A DNA stretch of 64,000 bases from Glycomyces lechevalierae. Lineage in GTDB: Bacteria > Actinomycetota > Actinomycetes > Mycobacteriales > Micromonosporaceae. Location: the NCBI RefSeq assembly GCF_027622945.1, contig NZ_JAPZVQ010000006.1, forward strand, positions 203,182 through 267,181. Direction: 5' to 3'. The first letter of the stretch is position 1; every line of letters starts with the position of its first letter. The position numbers were made by a program, and so were the translations under genes. Shown piece after piece: positions 36,290 through 45,736 of this stretch. A model generated the notes under the pieces. The model made no database searches. It worked only from the letters and a program-made list of their open reading frames with translations, and was not told the origin of the DNA.

Positions 36290-38152
36290 GTGGCGGGGCG
36301 AATCCGGGACGCCGATATCCAGCTCGTGCGCGAGCGCGTGGATATCGCCGATGTCATCGGCGAGCGCGTCACCCTGCGCAACGCCGGTGGCGGCAATCTC
36401 AAGGGCCTGTGCCCGTTCCACGACGAGCGCTCGCCGAGCTTCAACGTCACGCCCGCGCGCGGCGTCTACCACTGCTTCGGCTGCGGCGTCGGCGGTGACG
36501 CCATCACCTTCCTCACCGAGCTCGACGGCCTCACCTTCGTCGAGGCGGTCGAGCGCCTCGCCGCCCGCGCCGGCCTGAAGCTCACGTACGAGGACGTCGA
36601 CGGCCGCGTCCAGCGCGGCCCCTCGGGCGCGCCCGGCCTCAAGCAGCGCCTGCTCGACGCCCACACCGCCGCCGCCGAGTTCTACACCGCGAAGCTCCTC
36701 TCGCCCGAGGCCCTCACGGCCCGGCAGTTCCTCACCGCGCGCGGCTTCGACCGCGACGCCGCCGCCACCTTCGGCTGCGGCTACGCCCCCGACTCGTGGG
36801 ACGCGCTCGCGAAACACCTGCGCGCCAAGGGCTTCACCGCCGAGGAGCTCAACACCGCCGGGCTCGCCAAGCCCTCGCGCACCGGCAACCTCATCGACCG
36901 GTTCCGCCGCCGCCTCGTGTGGCCCATCCGCGACTCGTCCGGCTCCGTGATCGGGTTCGGCGCGCGCAAGCTCTTCGACGACGACCAGGGCCCCAAGTAC
37001 CTCAACACCCCCGAGACGCCGCTGTACAAGAAGTCCCAGGTCCTCTACGGGATCGACTTGGCGCGCAAGGACATCGCGCGCACCGGCCGGGTCGTCATCG
37101 TCGAGGGGTACACGGACGTCATGGCCTGCCACCTCGCGGGCGTCCCCATGGCGGTCGCCACCTGCGGCACCGCGTTCGGGCCCGAGCACATCCGCATCCT
37201 GCGGCGCTTCCTGTTCGACTCCGAGACCGCGGACGGGCGCATCATCTTCACGTTCGACGGCGACGAGGCCGGCCAGCGCGCCGCCCTCAAGGCCTTCGAC
37301 GAGGAGCAGCGCTTCGTCTCCCAGACCTACATCGCCGTCACCCCCGGCGGCCAGGACCCCTGCGAGCTGCGCCAGAGCGCCGGGGACGCGGCCGTGCGCG
37401 AGCTCATCGAGCGGCACACGCCGCTCGTCCAGTTCGCGCTGGAACGCGCGATCGCCAAGCACGACTTGGACACCGCCGAGGGCCGCCTGCACGCGACGCG
37501 CGCGATCGCGCCGCTCCTGGCCCGCGTCAAGGACCGCGGCCTGGTCGAGGAGTACATCGGCGTCTACGCCGGACGCCTCGGCAAGGAGAAGGCCGAACTC
37601 CGCCGCGCCGTCCAGGGCGCGGCCGCCGGCCAGCAGCCCGAGGCCCCCGCGGGCCCCAAGCGCGAGCCGCGCGCCGACTCGACCCAGCTCCGCGCCCAGC
37701 GCGAGGTCCTGAAGGTCGCGCTGCAGCAGCCGCAGGTCGCCGGCCCCTACTTCGACGCGGTCGACGCCACGCCCTACACCGACCCGAACTACCGGGCGGT
37801 CCGCGAGGCCGTCGCCGCCGCCGGGGGAGCGGCGCACGCGGCCGCGGGCCCCAACTGGATCGCCGCGGTCCAGAACGCCTGCACCGAGATCGCCGCCGGC
37901 GCCCTCGTCAGCGAACTCGCCGTCGAGGAACTGCGCCTCGCGGGGGAGCCCGACGGCCTCTACGTCCGCACCATCCTCGCCCGCATCCAGCGCCCCGTGG
38001 TCGAAGCCGAGGTCGCCGACCTCAAGCGCCGCCTCCAGCGGATCAACCCCAGCACGGACAAAGACGAGTACATGAAGCTCTTCGGCCAGCTCATGGGGCT
38101 GGAACAGCACGTCCGCTCCCTCCGCGACCAAGCCGCGAACGCCTTCGAGTAG
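36290..38152 (+). CDS. dnaG: DNA primase
   Basis: A 620-residue primase making RNA primers at the replication fork. The zinc-binding domain is CPFH (41-44) and CFGC (62-65). The RNA-polymerase core includes [44 protein letters not shown] with its catalytic Glu, and FTFDGDEAG of TOPRIM. The C-terminal helicase-binding region (about 440-620) includes [18 protein letters not shown]. The start GTG at 36290 follows AAAGAGG by about five bases. In its usual place near dusB, but the leftward gene and a propeller-like gene lie between. Confidence 0.96.
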   Translation: MAGRIRDADIQLVRERVDIADVIGERVTLRNAGGGNLKGLCPFHDERSPSFNVTPARGVYHCFGCGVGGDAITFLTELDGLTFVEAVERLAARAGLKLTYEDVDGRVQRGPSGAPGLKQRLLDAHTAAAEFYTAKLLSPEALTARQFLTARGFDRDAAATFGCGYAPDSWDALAKHLRAKGFTAEELNTAGLAKPSRTGNLIDRFRRRLVWPIRDSSGSVIGFGARKLFDDDQGPKYLNTPETPLYKKSQVLYGIDLARKDIARTGRVVIVEGYTDVMACHLAGVPMAVATCGTAFGPEHIRILRRFLFDSETADGRIIFTFDGDEAGQRAALKAFDEEQRFVSQTYIAVTPGGQDPCELRQSAGDAAVRELIERHTPLVQFALERAIAKHDLDTAEGRLHATRAIAPLLARVKDRGLVEEYIGVYAGRLGKEKAELRRAVQGAAAGQQPEAPAGPKREPRADSTQLRAQREVLKVALQQPQVAGPYFDAVDATPYTDPNYRAVREAVAAAGGAAHAAAGPNWIAAVQNACTEIAAGALVSELAVEELRLAGEPDGLYVRTILARIQRPVVEAEVADLKRRLQRINPSTDKDEYMKLFGQLMGLEQHVRSLRDQAANAFE

Positions 38153-38259
38153 CGCCCGGAACCCCGCGGTATCCGAGACAGCCTCGAATTCTCGTGTTGT
38201 GATGCGGTAACAGGTACGTCTCTACGGCCGGGTGCTCGACGGCCGTGATCGGGGGGATC

Positions 38260-39111
38260 ATGTCCCAACCGCCTGCCTCGCCGCCGCCCGAACCGCCTCC
38301 GGGGCCTCCGCCGTACTACCCGCCGCCGCCCGTGCCGGGCGGCTCATACCCGCCTTCGGAGAACTCCAAGACCATCTCGGTGCTCGCCCTGGTCTTCGGT
38401 GGCTTGTCGCTGCTGTTCGGCCTCATCCCGATCGCCGGAATCTTCATCGGCGGCCTGTTCGGGATCGCCGCGATCGTGCTCGGCATCATCGGGATCTTCA
38501 AGTCCCACAGGCTGTTCGCGATCATCGGTATCGCGCTGGCCGTCGTGGGCCTGATCGTCGCCGTGATCATCACCGTCGCGGTGGGCCGCTCGGCCGACGA
38601 GATCATCGAGGACTGGCCGACCGATTACGGGGACTCGTCCGGCGAGGACGAGGGCCACGGCGACGCGCCGCAGGACCAGGTCGTCGACGGCACGGACCCG
38701 ACGGCGCCGCTCCCGGCGGGCAGCGAGGTCACCACCGGCAACTGGACGGTGGTCGTGAGCGAGGTCGTGCCGGACGCGACCGAGCAGGTGCTGGCCGCGA
38801 ACGAGTTCAACGTGCCCCCGGCTGAGGGGTTCCAGTACTTCATGTTCCAGGTCGCCGCGACCTACCAGGGTGAGGAGTCCAGTATCGCCTGGACGGACCT
38901 GCTGTTCGGGGTGTACGTCGACAGCAGCGTGTACTCCGAGCCGTGCGGGATCATCCCCGGCGACCTCGTGGGCGCCCCCGAGGTGTTCGCGGGCGGGACG
39001 GCGTCGGGGAGCCAGTGCATCGCCGTGCCGACCGCCGGGCTCGACACCGCCGCGATCGGCGTCCAGGACTTCTGGGGCTCGGGCCAGCGCCTCTTCGTCG
39101 CGGCCTCGTGA
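38260..39111 (+). CDS. DUF4190/DUF4352-like membrane protein
   Basis: A 283-residue protein from ATG 38260, behind GGGGGGA. A Pro-rich N-terminus (QPPASPPPEPPPGPPPYYPPP) precedes a DUF4190-like hairpin of two to three TM helices (about 45-115, with GLFGIAAIVLGIIGIFKSHRLFAIIGI). The extracellular C-terminal part (GSEVTTGNWTVVVSEVVPDATE ... AEGFQYFMFQVAATYQG) is a DUF4352-type immunoglobulin-like domain with two cysteines. Function unknown, common in actinobacteria. Confidence 0.8.
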   Translation: MSQPPASPPPEPPPGPPPYYPPPPVPGGSYPPSENSKTISVLALVFGGLSLLFGLIPIAGIFIGGLFGIAAIVLGIIGIFKSHRLFAIIGIALAVVGLIVAVIITVAVGRSADEIIEDWPTDYGDSSGEDEGHGDAPQDQVVDGTDPTAPLPAGSEVTTGNWTVVVSEVVPDATEQVLAANEFNVPPAEGFQYFMFQVAATYQGEESSIAWTDLLFGVYVDSSVYSEPCGIIPGDLVGAPEVFAGGTASGSQCIAVPTAGLDTAAIGVQDFWGSGQRLFVAAS

Positions 39112-39120
39112 ACCGAACGA

Positions 39121-39154
39121 AACAGCCGCCCGCGGGTCCCCGCGGGCGGCTGTT
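39121..39154. terminator. bidirectional terminator
   Basis: A perfect 15-bp stem (AACAGCCGCCCGCGG / CCGCGGGCGGCTGTT) with a four-base loop, ten bases from both the DUF4352-like stop and the convergent desaturase stop. Confidence 0.85.
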
Positions 39155-39163
39155 CTCGCTGTC

Positions 39164-40222
39164 TTAGAGCTTGGCCTTCGCCGCGTTGCGCAGCGGTTCG
39201 CCGTGGGCGTGGAGTTCGCCGAGGGCTTCCTTCCAGGACTGGATGAGACCGGTCGCGTGGTAGGGGATCTCCTTCTCCTTGCAGAACTCCTCGACGATCG
39301 GCTGCGCCTTGGCGAGGTTCACCGAGGGCATGGCCGGGAAGAGGTGGTGCTCGATCTGGTAGTTCAGGCCACCGAGGGCGAAGTTGGTGAACCAGCCGCC
39401 CTTGACGTTGCGGGAGGTCAGGACCTGCTTGCGCAGGAAGTCCAGCTCGGTCTCGCCGACGAAGGTCGGCATGCCCTTGTGGTTCGGCGCGAAGACCGAG
39501 CCCATGTACAGGCCCCACACGGCCTTGTGCACGAGGAGGAAGACGACGGCCTTGCCGGGGGAGAGCACGATGAACAGCGCGCTCAGGTAAGCGGCCCAGT
39601 GGATCGCGAGGAACAGGGCCTCCCAGCCGCGGTTCTTCAGGCCCGGCTTGAGGACCGACTTGATGCCCGACCAGTTGAGGTTGAGGCCTTCGAGGGTGAG
39701 GATCGGGAAGAACAGCTGCGCCTGGTACTTGCCGAACCAGGTGGTGATGCCCTGCGCGAAGCCGGCCTGGCGCTTCGACCAGACGAAGAGGCCCGGCGAG
39801 ACGTCGGGGTCGAGCTCCTCGTGGTTGGGGTTGGCGTGGTGGCGGTTGTGCTTGTCGTTCCACCAGCCGTAGCCCATGCCGTTGGCGAGGTTGCCGGTGA
39901 ACCAGCCCATGCGCTCGGAGGTGGCGCGGCTGCGGATGACCTGGCGGTGCGCGAGGTCGTGGCCGAGGAACGCCACCTGGGTGCTCACGAGGGCCATGAA
40001 GACGGCCGTGAACATCTGGAGCCAGGAGTTCCCGATCAGCGCGAAGGCGGTCCAGCCGCCGACGAAGACGACTGACATGAGCGCGAAGCGGATCACGTAG
40101 TACGCGGGGCGGCGGTCCATCAGCCCGGCCTGGTTGATCCGCTTGCCGAGCTCGGCGAAATCGCTGCCGGTGCGCGGTCGCGGCTCTGCGACGGGCGTGG
40201 CCTTCTCGGCGATGAGCGTCAT
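39164..40222 (-). CDS. membrane fatty acid desaturase (acyl-lipid/acyl-CoA)
   Basis: A 352-residue di-iron desaturase. Three histidine boxes are present: GHDLAH (88-92), HNRHH (125-129) and QIEHH near 300. The last has Gln in place of His, as in front-end-type and DesA3-like desaturases. Four or more TM helices surround them. No cytochrome b5 domain is fused, so a separate reductase is needed. ATG 40222. The regiospecificity (delta-9 or delta-6) is not decided from sequence. Confidence 0.9.
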   Translation of the reverse strand: MTLIAEKATPVAEPRPRTGSDFAELGKRINQAGLMDRRPAYYVIRFALMSVVFVGGWTAFALIGNSWLQMFTAVFMALVSTQVAFLGHDLAHRQVIRSRATSERMGWFTGNLANGMGYGWWNDKHNRHHANPNHEELDPDVSPGLFVWSKRQAGFAQGITTWFGKYQAQLFFPILTLEGLNLNWSGIKSVLKPGLKNRGWEALFLAIHWAAYLSALFIVLSPGKAVVFLLVHKAVWGLYMGSVFAPNHKGMPTFVGETELDFLRKQVLTSRNVKGGWFTNFALGGLNYQIEHHLFPAMPSVNLAKAQPIVEEFCKEKEIPYHATGLIQSWKEALGELHAHGEPLRNAAKAKL

Positions 40223-40245
40223 GTAATGCGTCCGATCTGTCGGGA

Positions 40246-40275
40246 ACTATCGACAACTGCAAGTCTTCCCGTCAA
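40246..40275 (-). promoter_or_regulatory. promoter of the desaturase gene
   Basis: Read leftward, TTGACG and GATAGT are separated by 18 bases, a good sigma-70-like pair, with the -10 about 24 bases before the ATG. Confidence 0.6.
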
Positions 40276-40406
40276 GCGCTTTTTTGTCGCTACCGCTGAC
40301 CCCTCAATAGGGGTAGGGCAAGCACTACCTTTACTGGCCGGTATTTATGAAGGATTCGCTTCAAAAACGGTTGTACTCTGTCGGTGCCCGGGCTTAGGGT
40401 TGCCCC

Positions 40407-41360
40407 ATGCCACATGACGATGAGATCCTGGTGCGCGCCGCGGACCTGCGGAAAAGCTACGGCGAGCACGAGGCGGTGCGCGGCGTCGACTTCGAGATCC
40501 GGCGCGGCGAGGCCTTCGGCTTCCTCGGCGCGAACGGCGCCGGCAAGTCCACCACGATGCGGATGATCGGCTGCGTCTCCCAGCCCACCGGCGGCGAGCT
40601 CGAGGTCTTCGGCCGCGACCCCCACACCCAGGGCGCCGAGATCCGCGCCCGCCTCGGCGTCGTCCCCCAGGACAACACCCTCGACGGCATGCTCACCGTC
40701 TTCGAGAACCTCGTGGTCTACGCCGGCTACTTCGGCATCAAGAAGAAAGTGGCGAAGGTCAAGGCCGCCGAGCTCCTCGAGTTCGTGCAGCTCTCCTCCC
40801 GCGCCAAGGACCAGGTCAGCGAGCTCTCCGGCGGCATGCAGCGCCGCCTCGCCATCGCCCGCTCGCTCATCAACGAGCCCGAGCTCGTGATCCTCGACGA
40901 GCCCACCACCGGCCTCGACCCGCAGGCCCGCCACCTGGTGTGGGAGCGGCTGTTCCAGCTCAAGCACCGCGGCGTCTCGATCCTCCTCACCACCCACTAC
41001 ATGGACGAGGCCGAGCAGCTCTGCGACCGGCTCGTCGTCATGGACGAGGGCCGTATCATCGCCTCCGGCTCCCCCCGCGAGCTCATCGACACCCACGTCA
41101 CCAAGGAGGTCGTGGAGCTGCGCTTCGGCCCCGCCCACACCACCGAGCTCGCCGAACTCGCCTTGACGCTCAACGGCATCGGCGCCCAGATCGAGGCCCT
41201 GCCCGACAAGATCCTGGTCTACACCGACGACGCGGACGACACGAACGCCGCGCTCGAGGCCCGCAAGATCCACCCCACCTCGGTCCTCGCCCGCCGCGCC
41301 ACCCTCGAAGACGTCTTCCTGCGCCTCACCGGCCGCGCCCTCGTGGAGGACGAAGCGTGA
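40407..41360 (+). CDS. ABC-2 exporter ATP-binding protein (NodI/DrrA-like)
   Basis: A 317-residue ATPase. Walker A is GANGAGKSTT, signature LSGGMQRR, Walker B LVILDEPTTGLDPQARH and switch His TTHYMDEAE. The C-terminal extension (HPTSVLARRATLEDVFLRLTGRAL) matches NodI/DrrA-type exporters. Two permease genes follow, the first overlapping by GTGA. The substrate (lipid-linked or a drug) is unknown. Confidence 0.92.
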   Translation: MPHDDEILVRAADLRKSYGEHEAVRGVDFEIRRGEAFGFLGANGAGKSTTMRMIGCVSQPTGGELEVFGRDPHTQGAEIRARLGVVPQDNTLDGMLTVFENLVVYAGYFGIKKKVAKVKAAELLEFVQLSSRAKDQVSELSGGMQRRLAIARSLINEPELVILDEPTTGLDPQARHLVWERLFQLKHRGVSILLTTHYMDEAEQLCDRLVVMDEGRIIASGSPRELIDTHVTKEVVELRFGPAHTTELAELALTLNGIGAQIEALPDKILVYTDDADDTNAALEARKIHPTSVLARRATLEDVFLRLTGRALVEDEA

Positions 41361-42160
41361 CCACCGTGGACCGCTCCGCGCCCACCCCGGCGCAGGCCGC
41401 CCGGCGCGCCTTCAACCTCCAACTGGCCCTGTACAAGCACGTCTGGCACGGCACCGTCTTCACCTCCGGCCTCCTGCCGATCCTCTACATGGTCTCGATC
41501 GGCATCGGCGTCGGCGCGTACATCGACTCGTCCGCCGTCGGCGGCCTCACCTACGCCGAGTTCATCGCCCCCGGCCTCGTCTGCTCCGTCGCGGTCATGA
41601 TGCTCGGCAACGACATGGTCTTCCCCGTCTTCGGCGGCTACGCCGACTGGGGCGGCCACTACCTCGCCCAGCGCGCCACCCCGCTGAGCCCCGTCGACAT
41701 GCTCAACGGGCACCTCCTGTACGCGGTCGTGTTCCGCCCCTTCACGAACTGCGCGATCGTCGCGCTCGTCCTGGCCTTCTTCGGGGTCTACCCCAACGGC
41801 TGGTGGGCGGTGTTCGCCGTGATCGCCGCCGCGCTCGTCGCGGCCGCCCTCGCGCCCTGGCTCCACTTCTGGGCCTCCAGCCTGAAGAACGACGCGAACC
41901 TCAACATGATCTTCCGGTTCGCCGTCATACCGATCTCGCTGTTCTCCGGGGTGTTCTTCCCCGCCAGTGAGATGCCGGTGTTCCTCCAGCCGCTCGTGTG
42001 GGCCTCGCCCCTCTGGCACGGCACGGAACTCGCGCGCGCCGCCACCGCGGACGTCGCGCCCGCACTGCCGCCCGCCGCCCACATCGCCTACCTGGCCGCG
42101 CTGGCCGTCACCGGGTGGTTCGCCGCCCGCTGGCGGATCCAGAAGCGCCTGAACTTCTAG
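41357..42160 (+). CDS. ABC-2 type permease (NodJ-like), first subunit
   Basis: A 267-residue six-helix ABC-2 membrane protein (TSGLLPILYMVSIGIGVGAYID, LTYAEFIAPGLVCSVAVMM, FRFAVIPISLFSGVFFP). Start GTG 41357 with a GTGA overlap with the ATPase stop. It pairs with the next permease as a heterodimer. Confidence 0.9.
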   Translation: MTTVDRSAPTPAQAARRAFNLQLALYKHVWHGTVFTSGLLPILYMVSIGIGVGAYIDSSAVGGLTYAEFIAPGLVCSVAVMMLGNDMVFPVFGGYADWGGHYLAQRATPLSPVDMLNGHLLYAVVFRPFTNCAIVALVLAFFGVYPNGWWAVFAVIAAALVAAALAPWLHFWASSLKNDANLNMIFRFAVIPISLFSGVFFPASEMPVFLQPLVWASPLWHGTELARAATADVAPALPPAAHIAYLAALAVTGWFAARWRIQKRLNF

Positions 42161-42171
42161 GAGCCCAACGA

Positions 42172-42969
42172 ATGTCGGTCATCGCCTACGGCGCCGCCCG
42201 CGCCTCCCTGAAGTCCTCGGGCGCGCTGCTCAACCGCAACTGGGTCGCCATGCGCCGCGCCTGGATCCTCATCATCTCCGGCGCGGTCGAGTCCCTGCTC
42301 TTCCTGTTCGCCTTCGGGTTCGGCGTCGGCGCCCTCGTCGGCGACATCACCCTCCCCGACGGCACCACCATCTCCTACACCGCCTACGTCGCCCCCGCGA
42401 TCCTCGCGAACGCCGCCATGATGGGCGTGCTCGCCGAGACCTCCATCAACGTCTTCGCGAAGTTCAAGTGGATGAAGGTCTACGACGGCATCCTCGCGAC
42501 CCCCTTGCGGCCCTGGGACGTCGCCCTCGGCGAGGTCTGGTGGGCGCTGATCCGCGGGGGCACCTACATCGCCGCGTTCGTGGTCGTCATGGGCGCCTTC
42601 GGCCTCCTCGACTCCTGGTGGTCGCTGCTCGCCGTGCCCGCGTGCGTGTTCATCGCGCTCGCCTTCGCCGGCATCGGCCTCACGCTCGCCACGCTCTTCC
42701 GCGACTGGCCCGACTTCGACTGGATGAACGCCGTCGTCTTCGCCATGTTCCTCTTCGGCGGCACCTTCACGCCCGTCGAGGCCTACCCGGCGTTCGCGCA
42801 GCCGATCGTCTACATCATGCCGCTCTACCACGGCATCGAGCTCGTGCGCGGCCTCAGCCTCGGCCAGCTCGGACCGATGATGTTCGTGCACATCGCCTAC
42901 CTCATGGCACTGTGCCTGGCGGGCATGTGGATCGCGCAGAAGCGGCTGGCGAAGGCCTTGTACAAATAG
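42172..42969 (+). CDS. ABC-2 type permease (NodJ-like), second subunit
   Basis: A 265-residue paralogue of the preceding permease (ISGAVESLLFLFAFGFGVGALVG, ISYTAYVAPAILANAAMMG, VFAMFLFGGTFTPVEAYPAF). It begins 11 bases after it, at ATG 42172, and is followed by an 11-bp hairpin. The helix pattern and 'FxxGxxxPxxxxP' element match the other subunit. Confidence 0.9.
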   Translation: MSVIAYGAARASLKSSGALLNRNWVAMRRAWILIISGAVESLLFLFAFGFGVGALVGDITLPDGTTISYTAYVAPAILANAAMMGVLAETSINVFAKFKWMKVYDGILATPLRPWDVALGEVWWALIRGGTYIAAFVVVMGAFGLLDSWWSLLAVPACVFIALAFAGIGLTLATLFRDWPDFDWMNAVVFAMFLFGGTFTPVEAYPAFAQPIVYIMPLYHGIELVRGLSLGQLGPMMFVHIAYLMALCLAGMWIAQKRLAKALYK

Positions 42970-42985
42970 AGACGGTCAAGCAGCA

Positions 42986-43011
42986 GGCCGCGCTCCGCAG
43001 GGAGCGCGGCC
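42986..43011 (+). terminator. terminator of the ABC-2 operon
   Basis: A perfect 11-bp stem (GGCCGCGCTCC / GGAGCGCGGCC) with loop GCAG, 17 bases after the second permease stop. Confidence 0.8.
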
Positions 43012-43056
43012 GACCCGTCCCGCTGGTCCGGCGCCGTCCAAGAAGCACCACTGTAA

Positions 43057-43069
43057 GAAGAATTTCTTC
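43057..43069. promoter_or_regulatory. palindromic site 1 before the M23 peptidase
   Basis: GAAGAATTTCTTC, arms GAAGAA and TTCTTC around one T. An identical copy lies 31 bases downstream. Confidence 0.6.
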
Positions 43070-43087
43070 AAATGTGACCTTCACAAC

Positions 43088-43100
43088 GAAGAATTTCTTC
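43088..43100. promoter_or_regulatory. palindromic site 2 before the M23 peptidase
   Basis: A second exact GAAGAATTTCTTC, 14 bases before the ATG. The 31-base period is about three helical turns, so both copies face one side of the helix, as for paired regulator dimers. The regulator is unknown. Confidence 0.6.
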
Positions 43101-43114
43101 GATACCGTCCTGTT

Positions 43115-44020
43115 ATGGAACAGCGCTTCACCTTCCGATCGCGCCGAAGGCGCGTCGCACTCCTCGTCGCCGCGCTCCTCACCGCGGCCGCAGCGGCCTT
43201 CGCCCCGACCATCGTCGCCAACGCCCAGGACGTCTCCATCCAAGCCGTCACCCACAAGAGCCCCTTCAACTGCAACAAGACCTTCAACGCCAACAACTGG
43301 TCCGGCGGGCACAACCCGTCCAACACCATCGACTGGCAGGACTACGGCGGCGACGACATCAACGGCGAGAACGTGCGCGCCACCGCGGCCGGCACCGCCA
43401 CCTTCTACGACGCCGGCAGCACCAGCTACGGCAAGTGGGTCCAGATCGTCCACTCCGACGGCTCCCGCACCCGCTACGCCCACCTCGCCAGCATGGTCGG
43501 CGCCGTCGGCACCTCCAAGACCGTCTCCCAGGGCACCGTCATCGGCACCGTCGGCTCCACCGGCGGCTCCGACGCCCCGCACCTGCACTACGAACAGCGC
43601 AACGCCTCCGGCTCCGTCGTCACCCCCGTCGTCGAAGGCGTCCAGGTCCCCCTGGGCACCAAGAAGGCCATCAAGTCCACCAACGCCTGCGGCAGCACCA
43701 ACCCCTACACGCCCGAAGAGGTCTGCGGCTCCGGCTACAGCGTCATCGACTCCCAGGCCGTCACCGGCGGCCGCGTCTACCTGCTGTACAACAGCGGCAA
43801 CGGCTACAACTGCGTCACCACGATCAAGAGCACCAGCATCGGCACCGCCTCCGCCGTCTCGGCCAGCCTCCAGGTCGAGGGCGGCACCATGACCACCGAC
43901 TCGGGCAGCTTCGCGTACTACGCCGGGCCGATCCGCAAGTCCGCGGCCGACGACTGCGTGAAGTGGGGAGGATCGGTCGGCTCGAGCTCGTACCTGAGCG
44001 GTTTCGAGCACTGCACTTAA
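43115..44020 (+). CDS. secreted M23-family metallopeptidase
   Basis: A 301-residue secreted protein. A basic n-region (RSRRRR) and hydrophobic core end in IVANA (residues 33-37), a signal-peptidase site. A LytM/M23 domain follows: HNPSNTIDW gives His66 and Asp73, and RYAHL (His123) and HLHYE (His156, His158) complete the zinc and catalytic set. It would cut peptidoglycan cross-bridges. The C-terminal part (after 180) has paired cysteines and no known domain. ATG 43115, with two identical palindromes immediately upstream. Confidence 0.88.
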   Translation: MEQRFTFRSRRRRVALLVAALLTAAAAAFAPTIVANAQDVSIQAVTHKSPFNCNKTFNANNWSGGHNPSNTIDWQDYGGDDINGENVRATAAGTATFYDAGSTSYGKWVQIVHSDGSRTRYAHLASMVGAVGTSKTVSQGTVIGTVGSTGGSDAPHLHYEQRNASGSVVTPVVEGVQVPLGTKKAIKSTNACGSTNPYTPEEVCGSGYSVIDSQAVTGGRVYLLYNSGNGYNCVTTIKSTSIGTASAVSASLQVEGGTMTTDSGSFAYYAGPIRKSAADDCVKWGGSVGSSSYLSGFEHCT

Positions 44021-44039
44021 GAGCCGATAGGCTGGGCGC

Positions 44040-44888
44040 GTGAGAACCCTGCTGCGACTGTGCACCATCGTCGCGCTGGCCTGCGCGCCCGCCTTCGCCC
44101 CTTCGGCCGCCTTCGCCGCCGGAGGGCCGCAGGTCCTGGTCGTCTCGACCGGGAACGCCGCGCAGGACGTGGCCGACTACGCGGTGGAGCGCCTCCAGAT
44201 GGAGGCGCGCCGCTGGAACTTCACGCTGACCGAGGGCGCCCCCGAGGACCTCGAGGACCTCGGCGACTACGACGTGGTCATGCTCCTCAACACCGGCGGC
44301 GACTTCCTCGACGACCGCCAGCAGGAGTCCCTCGAGACCTTCGTGGAGCAGGGCGGCGGCCTCGTCGCCACCGACTCCGCGATCGAGAGCGAGCCGGACT
44401 GGGACTGGTTCCACGAGACGCTGGGCGCGACGGCGCTCCCGCCGGCGGAGGCCGCGACCGAGGAGTCCGTGACCTTCAACTCGGGCTCGCAGATCACCGA
44501 GGGCCTGGACGACGAGCTGAAGCTCACCGAGCACTGGTACTCGTTCGATCCCGCACCGGCGCAACCGGGTTCGACGATCCTGGCCCAGTTGAGCTCGGGC
44601 GGCGCGGTGGCCTGGGTCAACGAGGGGCTGCCGGTCTTCTACGCCTCGCCCGGCGGCGAGGGCAAGACCTGGGGCGACCGGGACTTCCTGCAGCTGATCC
44701 GCCAGGCGATCTGGTGGGGCGCCGGCGAAGAGGGCGCGCTGGTGCAGAACTCCGACGACGCCGCGCCGGCCTGGCCGTACACGCTCACGTTCGTGCTGTT
44801 CGTGGTCGCGGTCGCGGGCGGCGGTTCGATCGCCGTGTGGCGCTTGGACAAGGCCGAGACCGAGAAAGAGGCCGCCGCAAAGGCGTAA
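44040..44888 (+). CDS. secreted ThuA-like protein with a C-terminal TM helix
   Basis: A 282-residue protein starting at GTG 44040. A signal peptide (ALACAPAFAPSAAFA) precedes a ThuA/glutamine-amidotransferase-like fold: YDVVMLLNTGGDFLDDRQQESLETFVEQGGGLVATDSA, then WYSFDP and AWVNEGLPVFYASPGGEGKTWGD. A C-terminal TM helix (about 240-262) anchors it. Its 19-base distance from the peptidase gene suggests co-transcription. ThuA family function is still unclear. Confidence 0.85.
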   Translation: MRTLLRLCTIVALACAPAFAPSAAFAAGGPQVLVVSTGNAAQDVADYAVERLQMEARRWNFTLTEGAPEDLEDLGDYDVVMLLNTGGDFLDDRQQESLETFVEQGGGLVATDSAIESEPDWDWFHETLGATALPPAEAATEESVTFNSGSQITEGLDDELKLTEHWYSFDPAPAQPGSTILAQLSSGGAVAWVNEGLPVFYASPGGEGKTWGDRDFLQLIRQAIWWGAGEEGALVQNSDDAAPAWPYTLTFVLFVVAVAGGGSIAVWRLDKAETEKEAAAKA

Positions 44889-44893
44889 GCAGT

Positions 44894-44933
44894 CGATCGG
44901 GCGGGCCGTCTCGAACTGCGGCCCGCCCGATCG
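44894..44933 (+). terminator. terminator after the ThuA-like gene
   Basis: A perfect 14-bp stem (CGATCGGGCGGGCC / GGCCCGCCCGATCG) with a 12-base loop, six bases after the stop. Confidence 0.8.
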
Positions 44934-45091
44934 GAAGCGATCCGCGCGGTGCACCTCCTGCGCCTGACACGGCGCCGGACCGGCTCGAAGGGAAGTTCCC
45001 ACGACCCACGCTCTGGACGGTCATGTCGTCAAGAGGCCGAGCCTTGGTCCGGCACCGCGCGGATCGCAGTTTAGGGGATCCTCCGGCGCCC

Positions 45092-45709
45092 CTAAATCCG
45101 CCCCGTCACAACAGTGGTAACGGGGGCGACGCCGTTGTCGAATGGCAGGTCCTCGTCCTCCGGCTCCTCCACGGGCGGGCCCGAGCGCTGCTTGATGGAA
45201 ACCTCCTCGAGCGGGATCGCCAGGAGCGCGGACATCGCGTTCTCCTTGTCGTTCGCCTCCCGCGAGCGCTCTGAGCGGCCTTCGGCCATCCGGTCGATGA
45301 GGGCCTTGAACACCGTCCACCGCTCGTCCGCGTCGGTGACGAGCTTCGCGTTGGCGTGCACCACGACCGAGCGGTAGTTCATGGAGTGGTGGAACCAGCT
45401 CTTCGAGAACACCAGTCCATCCACAATGGTGGCGGTGGCGCTCACGGCGAACTCCTCGCGCCCGCCCAGGCCCATGCTCGACCCGGTCGAGCCGTGCACG
45501 AAGAGCGTGTCCCCAACGCGCACATGGAAGGTGGGGAGCACCCGCGGCGCGCCGTCGGGTCCGACGAAGGCGAGGTCGCAGAACAGCGCCTCGTCGAGCA
45601 CCCGGTACGCGGCCTCCCGCTCATAGGTGACCCGCTCGCGCGAGCGCTTCGGGGTGGTCCGCTCGGTCGGGGTGAACTGGCCGCTGTAAGGGCATTCGAG
45701 GGCGGACAT
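45092..45709 (-). CDS. pyridoxamine 5'-phosphate oxidase-family protein
   Basis: A 205-residue FMN-binding split-barrel protein (LDEALFCDLAFVGPDGAPRVLPTFHVRVGDTLFVHGSTGSS, SWFHHSMNYRSVVVHANA). It belongs to the PNPOx-like/pyridoxamine oxidase-related group (Nim/heme-degrading-like) rather than true PdxH. ATG 45709. Divergent from a MocR-type regulator, the usual arrangement for MocR and its target, so it is the likely regulated gene. Confidence 0.85.
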   Translation of the reverse strand: MSALECPYSGQFTPTERTTPKRSRERVTYEREAAYRVLDEALFCDLAFVGPDGAPRVLPTFHVRVGDTLFVHGSTGSSMGLGGREEFAVSATATIVDGLVFSKSWFHHSMNYRSVVVHANAKLVTDADERWTVFKALIDRMAEGRSERSREANDKENAMSALLAIPLEEVSIKQRSGPPVEEPEDEDLPFDNGVAPVTTVVTGRI

Positions 45710-45736
45710 CGGGGGTGGCTCCTATCGCGTTTTTGT

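Noticed and set aside
40310..40325. Small hairpin CCCCTCAATAGGGG before the ABC-2 operon
   Set aside because: The stem is too short to separate from chance, and it lies within a promoter region.
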